DNA of 64,000 nt, from the NCBI GenBank assembly GCA_001574975.1, contig KQ965760.1:254778-318777 (forward strand), given 5' to 3'. The notes under the pieces are model-generated. The model ran no database searches, was not told where the DNA came from, and worked only from the letters and a program-made list of their open reading frames with translations. Source of the DNA: Gonapodya prolifera JEL478. Its lineage: Eukaryota; Monoblepharomycota; Monoblepharidomycetes; Monoblepharidales; Gonapodyaceae. Positions 1-10,182 of this stretch are shown here, piece after piece; within the stretch, counting starts at the first letter, position 1, and the number at the start of each line of letters is the position of its first letter. The position numbers and the translations under genes are program-made.

Positions 1-1081
1 TGTCACCGTGTCCGATTCCACAAGTACTGCGGGTCGGATGCCGACGGGGGATACGAATACGGAGTTGAATGTGACGTTGCAGGGGACGGTTGTGGTGGCG
101 TTGGTGGTGCGAGCGGGGGACGTGCCGTGTGTGGACGAGGGGAGGGAGGAGAGTATGACACGGCGGATGGAGTAGGTCGTTTCGTATTGAGCAAGCTGGA
201 CGAGGTGAAGTGAGCGTGAACTGGGGGGGGGGGGGGGGGGTGGGGGTGAAGGTTTGGCAAAGGGTAAACGCACCTGATTCATCTGCTCAGCCGTCACCGC
301 GCTCCTGTATCCGCTCCCATCGGCATACGCGTACTCTATCCTGGACGCAAACACTACGGCCATATACTTTGCCCTGCCGTCGGGGGTGACGAGGTCCACT
401 CGCGGTACGCCGTCGGGAGGGACAACGAGCACGTCGTATGGGATGTTGAGTGCGTCAAGAGCGAGGGTGGCAGATTCTGCGTAGCGTTCATGAGGACTTG
501 TTGGGTGTGGAATGGGAGAGAATGGGGCCTCAAGGAGACTCACGTTCAATTGGTTTGTCGAGTGGCGCGATGACAAGAACCCTCATGTCAATAAGCTTCT
601 CCGTGGGCGTTCTTCGTTTGGGAGTCATCGGAGAGCACGAAATGCTGACTTCCGTCTTTGGTGCCACCGGCGGCGACCCCACAGGTAGTCCCACGAGCGA
701 AGTCGGCTCGTCCCAGACTGGACTCGTGTCCCCTCCCGAGGAGTTTGTGACCCCGTCTACCGTAGCATTCGGCGCCGCTGTCGAAACAGAAACGGAGGTA
801 GACGCCTGGCGATAGATCACTATGACAAGGCCCGCGACAATTGACGAGACCAAGACTGCTCCAATTGCTGCGTAGAGGATGTACGTTTTGGAGAGTTGGC
901 GGGAGAGCCATGTCCGACGGAGTGGGTGCTTGCCCGTTGGTGAGGTGGTTGGATCAAGTTTGTCGTGGTGTGCATTTGGGGTGGTCGGCGTGACGTTCCA
1001 CGCAGAAGTTGGCGTGGGGTCGCCAGCGGGTGTTGGGTCTCTTGATCCCGATAAAAGCTGGAACAGGCTCGCGAGTCCCAT
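1..1081 (-). CDS. Agd3-like membrane-anchored deacetylase, 5' part only
   Basis: Reads on the minus strand and runs off the left edge. The proposed exons 544-1081, 274-476 and 1-195 join in phase through GT-AG introns (477-543 and 196-273). The start is the ATG at 1081 (MGLASLFQLL). An in-frame open stretch upstream has no ATG. The protein has a Ser/Thr/Pro-rich cytosolic N-terminus, one transmembrane helix (ILYAAIGAVLVSSIVAGLVI, about residues 68-87), a short stalk, then MRVLVIAPLDKPIE, LDALNIPYDVLVVPPDG and YETTYSIRRVILSS. This pattern is known from the N-terminal carbohydrate-binding region of fungal Agd3, which deacetylates galactosaminogalactan. The catalytic domain lies outside the window, so enzyme activity is inferred. 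The helix suggests a type II membrane protein at the cell surface. The intron at 196-273 contains an 18-G run (223-240). Confidence 0.65.
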
Positions 1082-1677
1082 GGAGGCGGTGGCGGTATGT
1101 GGATCGCTGTGAAAGCGACGGCTGACCAAGTGATCGGATGTGATCGGCGAAGTCCATCAGGCACACTGCACTCGTTCGGCTGCCTTTGCGGCTGGTTCCC
1201 TTGTCCGACGGAGTGTCTTGGTAGGATAGTGGTCACACTAGATTCTACGCGACCAGTGTTTCGTTTCATGGTTGTTTGATGTCTTCGTTCACCTCGAGAC
1301 TTGCAGCTCCAGTGGCCCGGACGCTGCCTTTGCTTCATCGTTGTGTAGAAATCTCAATAGTGGCACTCTCGCCTCAGAATCGCAACAAAGATGTCGACTA
1401 TGGTTGTCCGCGGTCAAACTGATTTGAGTGTGCATCACGAGCCGCCCTGCGAACGACCAAACACACGCGTGTCGCAGAAGGGAACCGTCAGAAATTGTCG
1501 ACTGTCTTCGTGGAGACTTTCACTTGGACCGCAAGTCCCCCCTTGGAGGATACATGAGACAATCGATACCACCTGCGCCGATGTGAAGATCTTCGTGTTC
1601 ATACTCATAGGGAACAAACCAACGATATAAATCCTAATCTAGTTACCAAAGGCAAATGCGACGCCAACGCGATTGCT
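1082..1677. other. Intergenic, no feature seen
   Basis: About 600 bases between the start of the Agd3-like gene and the end of the hydroxylase gene. Only short overlapping open frames without ATG context or splice logic are present. It presumably holds the promoter of the Agd3-like gene; no motif can be pointed to. Confidence 0.5.
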
Positions 1678-3140
1678 TCACCCAAGCTTCTTGAGTTGCT
1701 CCTCCCTTACTCCCTTCCGTGGCCTGTTTGTGATCCAGTAGTGGGTTTTGAAAGGCTCAAGCCGCCACCTGAAGTACTCGTCGCCTGTTCCAAACAGTGC
1801 GTCAAAGGCCGGAAACCCGGAGTAGAGTCCGTCTGAAGAAAAATTACCATACGTTTCATCTCCAGCGCAAAATTGATCAGAGAACTCACAATCATGACCC
1901 ATGGCATTTTGCGTGAATGGAAAGGCGTTGCCACTGTGGCAGCGAATGGCACCGAGAGTTGAATACATAGACAAGAAGCAGTAAATAATTGGATACATTT
2001 TGATGATGAATGGCGCCGTACCAATGGGCAAAGACTGAAAGAGCTTTTCGAACATGCTGGCATACAAAGAAGCAATGCTAAATGTTGTTTTGTGCACATG
2101 GTGATCCTTTCGCATGTTCGGAATTCCGGTAAAGTTTGTTGGTCTCATTGGCGCGCGCAAAGAGCCCAACGTACCTTGTGAGCCCTATTGTAAATACCGG
2201 GCTGACGCATGAGCGAATGTGACACATAGAGCCAGAACTGAAGGGGGATCGTCGGGGAACCAACAACTTGTCATGTTGACAGTTCAAAACATGGAACTGA
2301 CATTTCCCGTTCTCACCTGAAACCAAGCCTCGCTTATCAGCACTTGTATGATGGCGTCAGAGACAGTGGGAATTTTCTTGGAAAAGTGCGAGATTGTCCA
2401 GGGGGTCAAAGACTTCGAAAGCCCAAAGACCAGCGCCGTCACCGTGAAAAGACTTACATCGATAACACTGATCCCACCAAACTTCTTGTGTGCCGGCCGA
2501 AACATCAGATAGTCGTACGCAGCAGTTGCGACTGCGTATTGAGCCAAGCTGTACCCCAAGATCTTGAGACGGTAATCAAGTGGTGGAGCATCCTTGTTTT
2601 GAATTTTGAACCGATAAAGCGCCTTGGGCTTGTAATAGCAACAAGAGTGTAGACGTCAATATGCCTGGCGAGTAAGAAGAGTAAAGTCTGTGAGCGAAGC
2701 AGTGTGGGAGAGAATCACAATGAAACCCGGGGACTCACCAACTTGGAACACCCCAGGGATTAGGCGCGCGACGTGGAACATCATTTCGTAGGCTCTCTGC
2801 GATAAAAGCGGAAACTGCGTGAATTTCACGGAGGACGGAGGACAGCCAGCACAAGAACCCACCGTTTCTTTGTCTGGAAATGCGGTTTCATAGAACTCCA
2901 TCACAGGCATGAGGCATCACGTACGAGGAATTGAGGAACCACGCAAGGCTTCCCAGTTTCTAAAGTTGTGGACGGGAACAGACCGCTCAGCATGCTGGCG
3001 ATCCGATCCAACAAAGTCAATCTTCGTAAATTGCGTCAAGGACTCACGAGCGCAAAAGGAACGACTTCTGGAAGATCCACGAAATAAATCCACCATGGAA
3101 TTGGCGACTTCTTCTTGGCCAAAGATGATGGCTCTGGCAT
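1678..3140 (-). CDS. Fatty acid hydroxylase / sterol desaturase family protein
   Basis: The 3' exons are well supported and phase-consistent: 2317 to about 2640, 2175-2237, 1890-2106 and 1678-1832. They encode KKIPTVSDAIIQVLISEAWF, FWLYVSHSLM, QPGIYNRAHK joined to DHHVHKT (an HxxHH-type box), and a C-terminal NAFPFTQNAMGHDYGLYSG. This order matches the membrane di-iron hydroxylase fold used by sterol C-4 methyl oxidases and sphingolipid or fatty-acid hydroxylases. Several of the usual histidines (for example in the FWLYVSH and GHDYGL boxes) are replaced, so catalysis is doubtful. A likely first exon starts at the ATG at 3140 (MPEPSSLAKKK, with a hydrophobic segment and a GTGAGT donor). The joins between 2640 and 3060 could not be made in phase and remain open. 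Likely an ER membrane protein. Substrate unknown. Confidence 0.55.
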
Positions 3141-4079
3141 GATCGTTTCGTGAAGATGAAATAGACCAAAGTGAAATTGGAATTGACTGGATTTGCTGAG
3201 TGCTGAGTTCGTCGTTGTTTGTGCACTCGCTTTTATCTTGACGGATGGAAGAAGGGACCAATAAGCGCATGTGAGGAGTTGTTTAGCCTACGTCATGCTC
3301 GGTGAGGGCCTAGAGCGTCCAAATGGCAATATGTCACGTTCGACAGGTCTTGGATGATACCCAACTCCTGTTTACCAACAAAACATGTGTAACTTGTCCC
3401 ATCAAAATGAATCCGTAGAAAGTCATAATTACTTGACGATCTAATACAGTCTTGGAATGTGCTCTTTGGAATCTGGACCGAAAACAAAGGTCCGCAGCGC
3501 AATAATTCACATTTTCCGTCGCACCAATAGGCAAAAGGCAAAACGGAGTCCCCAGCATCCGTTGGATGCAACTTGCTGTGGAAAATAAAGATTTATATAA
3601 TATATCTCTAATTCTGGTGGTACATTCGTTTGTCGGGCGCGTCGACGCTGGCGCTATTTTCACCGGCAGTGTACATAACCTTCGAACTTGATTTTGGCAA
3701 CATGTAGAGTCTGGCTTGCCCAGGTGAAGGAAAAATACCGAATGTGCACATCCTACCCAACAGGACTGGTTCATAAAAAATGGCCGTCTGAGGACACGCT
3801 ATACCGTCGACTGTAGTGTTACCGTTCTGTATTTCACGAGGTGGGACATTGATCGGCCAGAGTTTTATACACGTCAAAGTACCTCGCGGAACATCGTGTA
3901 CCAAAACCGCGGAACACGAATGAACGCAAACCAAATACTCTCCATGGCACGGCGCACCTCCCCGCTATCACCGAATCCTCACCGCGGCACCGACCTGCAA
4001 GCAATTACTTCGGACGTGCATATCAGCACCCTGTCGCCAAACTCGGGCGTCACCGTCACCCAAATTCTATATGAACTCA
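3141..4079. other. No supportable gene; weak minus-strand open frames
   Basis: Minus-strand frames at 3608-3934 and 3293-3571 (fragments such as KLWPINVPPRE and QELGIIQDLSNVTYC) have some protein-like composition. No family is recognisable and no clean splice chain joins them. They could be exons of an unrecognised gene upstream of the hydroxylase, or noise. Confidence 0.3.
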
Positions 4080-5326
4080 CTAGTTCACCCCCGGATTCAA
4101 CGCCTCCAGTGCCTGCACCGTCGTGCGGTACTGCTGCGATAACGCCCAGTACGTGTCGCCTGGGCGGATCGTGTGGTACTGCGCTTGCGCGTGCGCGCCC
4201 GGTGCGCCTGCGCCTGGGGGTGGAGGGTAGGATGGCGGTGAGTAGGCCGCCGGCGAGGGAGCGGTGCCGGTGCCGAGACCGGGAGGAGGTGGGTAAGAAG
4301 GCGATGGATACGGTGCGTGAGCAAGGCCTGGAGGTGGAGGGAAGGACGGTGCCGGGTAGTTTGAGTGAGGAGGGAGGGATGGTGGAGCGTAGGACGGTGG
4401 GGGAGGGCGGCCATGCGAGGCTGGAACAGTGATCGTAGATCCAACTTGGAGGGAGTGCCTGGTCGCCGAGGAAGGCAGAGGCGGTAGGGGGACAGAAGTA
4501 TTGGCATTCGGGATTTCGACTTCAGATCCAACACGCCCCCAGAGGGCCAACTCACGGATCCCTTCCTGGGTTCATCGCCAAAAGCTGTTGCAGTGGCACA
4601 CCGAAGGTCTGAGAAACCTTCCAGAAGGTGTCTCCGGCCTGGATCGTGTAGGTCGACGACGTCGATGGTTGAGCTGGAGGAGGGACGGCGGGTGGTGGAT
4701 AGTAAGCAGGAGTCGCCAGAGCCAGTGAAGGGGGAGGAGGGAGTGCAGGCGGAGCGTAGAGGGAATGTGGCGGGAGAGTGGGTGGAGGGATAGGCGCAGG
4801 TGCAGAGGCGCTGACTGGGAGAGGGACAGGCGACGGAGGTGCAGGAAGGGCACTGGGTGGTGGAAGATTTGGAGGTGGAGCACCAGATGGTGCTTGATTG
4901 AATGCCCATGGGACCTGCTCAGGCTTCAGGTTAAGAGTCTGCATTAGTTGCGCCGACGGAGGAGTGAACGTAGGTACTGGAATGGGCGCGGGCGGAGCAT
5001 GATGCGCGGGTGGGGGATACGGCTGTGCCGGTGGAGGAGACGAGATCGCGAGCTGCGTTGGAGCCAGGGGCGGTGCTGGAGTTGTGAGCTGAGTTGGTTG
5101 TGGTGGTTGCTGAGGTTGACTCGCCGCGATGCCGCCACCGCCAAACAGCGGATGACCCTCCATGTTGAGTTTGTACTGTTTTTCATTGAGTGAAATGGAA
5201 CATCGGGTTGTGAGCGGTGCAGTGCTCTTAGTGACCCACTCGCAAGCATCGCCCACTCACGTTGATCCGCGTGTAGTCCACAGGTGGGGCGACGGGCTGT
5301 CCGGGCGCACTGGGTTGACCGCTCAT
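4080..5326 (-). CDS. Proline-rich protein with two LysM domains, no signal peptide
   Basis: Exons 5261-5326, 4556-5175 and 4080-4458 join in phase. The donors are GTGAGT in both introns. The product is about 354 residues: a short start MSGQPSAPGQPVAPPVDYTR, a long proline/alanine-rich linker, LysM 1 (YTIQAGDTFWKVSQTFGV to NPGRDPHSLQVGSTITVP, spanning the second intron), another Pro-rich stretch, and LysM 2 at the extreme C-terminus (YHTIRPGDTYWALSQQY, ending NPGVN). LysM domains bind GlcNAc polymers such as chitin. Fungal LysM proteins are normally secreted, but this start has no hydrophobic signal sequence. It is either cytosolic, exported in another way, or missing an upstream exon. The start was chosen because the first exon splices cleanly into the long open frame. 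Confidence 0.8.
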
Positions 5327-5648
5327 GTCTTCAACCAAAACAAGTGCGACGTTGTTTGTCAACTCGAATCAATTGAATTGGATTGCTGTGGTGCGGGCAA
5401 TTCACCTGGCTGCTTGTTGCATTTCTACTGTGGTTACCATCAACCCAGCATCATCCCCACCGCCCGGTTGGAGGGGGGAGGTATCCTTGGCGAAGAGGGA
5501 CGCACCAATGTATTGCAGTCGGTCAAATCTGAAACAACATAATTAACAGTTATATGTGACCCCGACTCCCCGTCCTGGTCCAGCAAGCCGATACATCCTC
5601 TGAACATTTTGCATCACCCGTACCCTCTCTTCCACAGAAGCTGCAATT

Positions 5649-7000
5649 TCAACAGTCCTTCATGTGCGTCAGGCGTCTACAGTGGGAACAGTGCTGGAGG
5701 CCCAATTTCTCAATCACATCCTCGTCAGCTAGAAGACGCACAGGGCAGAGGTCGCTAAGAAGACGGTGAAGAAGTCGCACTGTATTGCAATCAGGTGCCG
5801 CGATGTTGGTCTCCTTTAGGTCAAATGAACGCAAAGTTCGCCCAAATCTCAGCATCAGGTGTGGCATCACACTGAAGTCGGGAATACGACAATTGCGGAA
5901 GATAAGAGCTCTCAGATTTGGACAGAGCTTTGTGAACTGTCGAACATCCGCATGATCGGGAACTTCACATCTCGACAGGAACACTGTTCTGAGTTGCGCG
6001 TCAGTTGTACTTCAAAGAATAGGAAGAAAACCTTGTTCCCATGGTAAAAATGCTTTGTCAAATAGGAGCACTTGGATGTTGTTGTGTTCAAGAAGGAATA
6101 CAACGTCCTGCAAAGTGATGTTGTGCCTCTCCTTGTTGGTAAGAAACTTTTGGATACTGAGAGTTGGAATACTGTCCTCATGTAAGAGAATCTCGACAAT
6201 GAATGTCCCAAAAAGTAAGTTGGGGACGAGTGTCACCTTTTGTAGTGACACAAATCTCCAACGACTCTTGCAAGTTCCGGAGAAGTAGGAGTAACCCACA
6301 TGCCATTGTTTGCATGTGTAGGTGCACGTTCTTTGCTTCCCTGACAGGTGAATCCATGTAGGCAGTCCATTCTTTCCCGCGTGGCAGGCAGACTTTCAGC
6401 TTTTGGACAGTACTTCTCTTCCGACGAAGGGAAGCAAATTGTAGTGGCATCCAATTGAACACGTCCGTGTTGCAAACACTGTACTTCAGAAATTGGACGC
6501 GCTCGGAGACCTGTTTGCAGATGCAGGACACCTCGCGAGGGTGTTCTTTTTCCTTCAGACAGTATCCATTGATGTGCATAGATATGGGGCCGAGCCAACT
6601 CCTTGCTGCCCTCGCTCAGGGCTCGCCATCGTCGGAGGATGAGTGGAGCTTCGCCTTCTTTGTCCAGACGGCTTCCAATCTCTGCATTTCGCCAACTCGC
6701 AACCGTCACGGGGCGATAACACGCTTTGCTGAAACACCACACCGACCAGCGGCAAAACGCTCTATCATTACTATAAGCGACGACTGAAAATGGCGTAATC
6801 ACTTACCAGACAAGCGCGTACGCTGTGGGATTCGTCGTTTCGCTCAAGGCCACGATCTGCTCCATTATCTCAAGCAGGAAAAAGGCGTTCCATGACGGGA
6901 GAGAGTGGCTCCGGTTGCGGAATGCTTGACGTTCGGTCGGGGGATTGAGCAGTGGTTGCCATTGGTGGTTGAAGTGATCGTGGGTCAACGAAACTGACCT
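5649..7000 (-). pseudogene. F-box/LRR-like gene A, broken copy
   Basis: Minus-strand paralogue of the gene at 7128-8584. An F-box-like end (LLEIMEQIVALSETT...AYALVW) with a GTAAGT donor near 6807 is followed by an exon beginning CKACYRPVTVASW, then LRR-like text (FNWMPLQFASLRRK, LPWEQGFLPIL, ALIFRNCRIPDFSVM) and a tail DEDVIEKLGLQHCSHCRRL. Matching it to paralogue B shows that it moves between all three frames (around 6590, 6240 and 6010). It stops at a TGA (5649) right after the first CxxC pair, where B continues into a second CxxC pair. The sequence past the stop still reads NCSFCGREG. The 5' exon has no good ATG. The likely original role, by analogy, is a substrate adaptor of an SCF ubiquitin ligase. 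Confidence 0.65.
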
Positions 7001-7127
7001 CGCTTCTCCAGAAGAGGAAAGTATCAAGACAAAATCAAATCGATGTTGGTTCAACTAGTTTGTATTGCATTCTTTGATTTCAGTACTTAAAACGTCCTCA
7101 TCGCCCAAGTCAATCTGCAACAAAGCT

Positions 7128-8584
7128 TTATATTTCCCCACCACTGCCCCAACTTACAGTATCGTCCACACACTCTGCACCACAGAACCTGCAACTTTTA
7201 CAATCCTTCAAGTATGTCAGACGTCCGCAATGAGTACAATGATCCAGGCCCAACTTCTCTATTACATTCTCGTCAGCAAGAAGACGCACAGGGCACACGT
7301 TGGAAAGAAGATGGTGAAGAAGTTCAATTGATTTCCAGTCAGGTGGCCCAATGACATTGTTCCCTGATATGTCCAGTTTCCACAAGTTTTGTCCAAATCG
7401 CAACATCAGGTGCGGAATTGTCCTAAAGTCCGGAATGCAGCAGTTACGAAAATAATAGTATCCAGATTTGGACAGAGCTTTGCAAATTCGTCAAAAAATT
7501 TGAAATCGGGAATTTTGGAATTCGAAAGTCGCATCAGTTTGACTTGTGTGTCGCCGGCATACTGGAGAATAGGAAGAATGCCTTGTTCCCATGGTAAAAG
7601 TTGATCTTCTGATGCACCGACCTCAGCTGCAGCGTTGTCTCGGAAAATTTCGCCATTGTACGTCAGGGAAATGTGCCGCTCCTTTCTGATGAAATGCTTC
7701 ATTACGCAGAGAAAGTAGATGCTCTTCCACAGAAACAATGGCTACAGATAAGGCCACAATATCAAGCATTGGAATGGTGTGGTGTCTTGGGTAAAGGTCA
7801 AAGATCTGGAGGAAATCTTGGAAGTTCGGCAGACTGGGTAGTAATAGTGGCCCTCCAAAACTTTCGATGATAAGGGATTCCAAATTCTCTGTTTCCTTCA
7901 TAAGCGAGCCCATGTACGTCACCAAGTCGAGCTCGCGCGGCAGGACGACTCTGAGTTCCCGGACTGTTCTCGGACTCGCCACCAATGTTTGGATTATCGG
8001 GATCCAGTTGAATACATTCATGTTGAACCCAACGTACTTGACTGACTGAATAGCTGCGGCGACATTTTCGAACAAGTCGACTGCCTCTCGAGTGTGCGGT
8101 TCAGCCATCAACGCGCTTCCGTTGATAAACACGTAGCGCGGTCGAGCCAGCACCATGCTTTCTTCTCTGAGCGCCCTCCAGCGTCGAAGAATGGTGGGAG
8201 CTTGTCCATCTTTGTCCTGTTCGCTTCCCCATTGCCAACTCGCCTTCGTCACGGGAAGGTACCACGCTTTGCTGAACCGCCACAGGGACCAACGGCAGAA
8301 AACCCATCTTCACTGAACGAGGCGACCGAAAATAACGGAATCACTCACCAGACGAGCGCGTACGGCGGATTCGACGTAATGTCTTCGATTGAGGTTATGA
8401 TCAGTTCCAGGAGCTCTGGCAGGCGGAGGCATCGTGAGGCGGGGGAGAGTGGCTGTGACTGCAGACTGCCAGAAGTTCTGTCGGCAGATTGAATGGTGGT
8501 TGTCCTTTGTGTTGGGTCTGGTAATTTTGCCGGCGGGTAAAAGAACGAGGCCAAACCACAACGGTAGCGCATCCAGACATGCAT
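7128..8584 (-). pseudogene. F-box/LRR-like gene B with C-terminal CxxC pair, one apparent frame break
   Basis: Exon 1 (8349-8584, start ATG 8584) ends in an F-box-like segment LPELLELIITSIEDI...YALV and splices (intron 8271-8348) into CKAWYLPVTKASWQWG. The second exon encodes LRR-like strands (TVRELRVVLPREL, ETENLESLIIESFGG). A second intron of about 62 nt (GTGGCC...AATGAAG, near 7680-7740) restores alignment to paralogue A. The C-terminus has LWKLDISGNNVIGP and a zinc-ribbon-like HCTHCGRLTYLKDC plus CRFCGAEC. Near 7450 the frame shifts by one base compared with paralogue A (IIF then RNCCIPDF in the next frame), so the gene is either recently broken or carries a sequencing error. It is the least damaged of the four family members here. 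Confidence 0.65.
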
Positions 8585-8772
8585 TTCCGACCATCAAGTA
8601 ACACGCACATGTGAATGAGGACAGGCACGACTAAATTCTCAGAATGCGTTGCGCGCCTCGATTTTGGCCGGCAATCTCCCATAAAATCGATCAAAGGGCT
8701 CACAAGTCCCAAAGCTGCGCCATCAACAAAGGCGCTGCCGATCCGAGGAGAGCCGCACACTCAAGGTCAACG

Positions 8773-10182
8773 ATGCTCGGGGCTATCGTGAGCGACGATG
8801 GCGCCAGGACCGGCAGGCACCGCCATAAGAAGACTCTTTCGAATGTGCTCGAGCTCTCGAATCAGTATCTCCGGAAGACAAATGACCTCTCGAACCACAA
8901 CTCACTCCCGCTCACTGAGCTACCCCCCGAGCTTCTGACCTCGACCTTCCGCCACCTTCCTTCCACGACTCTCCTCCGCCTGCGCTTGATATCGCACCTG
9001 CTCGACCGTGTGGCAGTCCTGGTGCTTCACGAACGGTTACGCCTCTTGGACTCTATCGCTACTCGCAAGGCAGCACTTTCGGCGCTCGAGGCGGATCAGG
9101 TTGGAGCGGGAGCCCTGGACGATCCGCCGAGCCCCGCGCTGTTGGTCAGACTGCCGATGAGCGGGCAGAGCGAGCAATTGGTGACCAGTGTTCATCTGGA
9201 GTACGTAGGTGTGGCTGGTGATGGTGACACGTTGGAGGGGATAGAGAAGGGAAAGAAGACGGTTCGCGAGTCCAACAACACAACTGGGTCCCATGGGGAA
9301 GCATGGAAGGACGAGCGCGACGCAATTGAGAGCATCATCGGAAGCGCACTGCGGGAGCTTGCTGCGGAGCTCAAATGGGACCAGGACAGTGCCCTTAGAA
9401 AGTCCGACCTCGATGTGAACAACAATATTTCGGAGATATCGACCCCCACTGCTCGCGAACCAAGTATGCGCGGACGCTGGTTCACCTTTAAGCCACGCGG
9501 CACAGCGACGGTCGGCCTGTGGATTCCTCGGGTGAGTGCTTTCTGCTCTTTCCACCAGGGGGTCTGGTTATCATTATCAGTCCTCGCGGCGGCACCACCT
9601 GTACTCAACGCAACGTCATCTCGACCCAGATCGGATACATACCACTTTCAGCAGTATTCCCATTTTCGTGGTTCGCAGTGCCCCCATCAGCCCAAGTGTC
9701 TGTGCACTGCCGCTGTGAGGTACGTCCTTGGAACCTCACCAGTATCGCAGTGTGTCGTCAACACCACCCCCTGCAGATCCACAACCTAACCTGGTCCACC
9801 GGCCTCCCACCCTCGCCCACCGACCCTTTCGACGATCCCAATGCGATGCCGCCGTACCCGTTCGTCTCAGCTGCGGCGTCTCAGTCCGACGCCGGGATGG
9901 GATCGCTGAGACTCAAGACGGGCCCACTTGACGTGCACGGACAGGTTGGGAGGAGAGTGGCGGGGATGGGAGGTGGGGGCGTGCTCGAGTACGAGGTTGT
10001 CGGTGAGTTCCATTTTGCCAGGGATTGTCCCTACGGTCGTGACTGTTCTGACACCGCCCGGTTCCACAGACGGACCATCAAGTGACACACCCGTGGTGTG
10101 GGAAAGCGACCAACCAGAGTTCATGAGTGCGAGGTTTGTGCAAGTGAGGGTGCGACCGGGTGTGGTTTTCGGAAGAGTTTGA
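8773..10182 (+). CDS. F-box domain protein
   Basis: Proposed exons are 8773-9531, about 9581-9719, 9777-10002 and 10070-10182. The F-box lies at about residues 47-90 (LPLTELPPELLTSTFRHLPS, LLRLRLISHLLDRVA). The rest is not a recognisable repeat domain. It contains strand-rich text such as GRWFTFKPRGTATVGLWIP, AVFPFSWFAVPPSAQVSVHC and ends SARFVQVRVRPGVVFGRV, which may form a beta-rich substrate-binding part. Introns 2 and 3 splice in phase. The first intron (donor GTGAGT at 9532) leaves a one-base frame mismatch with any good acceptor, so the junction is unresolved. Probably an SCF ubiquitin-ligase adaptor by family. It is unrelated in sequence to the neighbouring F-box/LRR pair and lies head-to-head with it. 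Confidence 0.65.
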
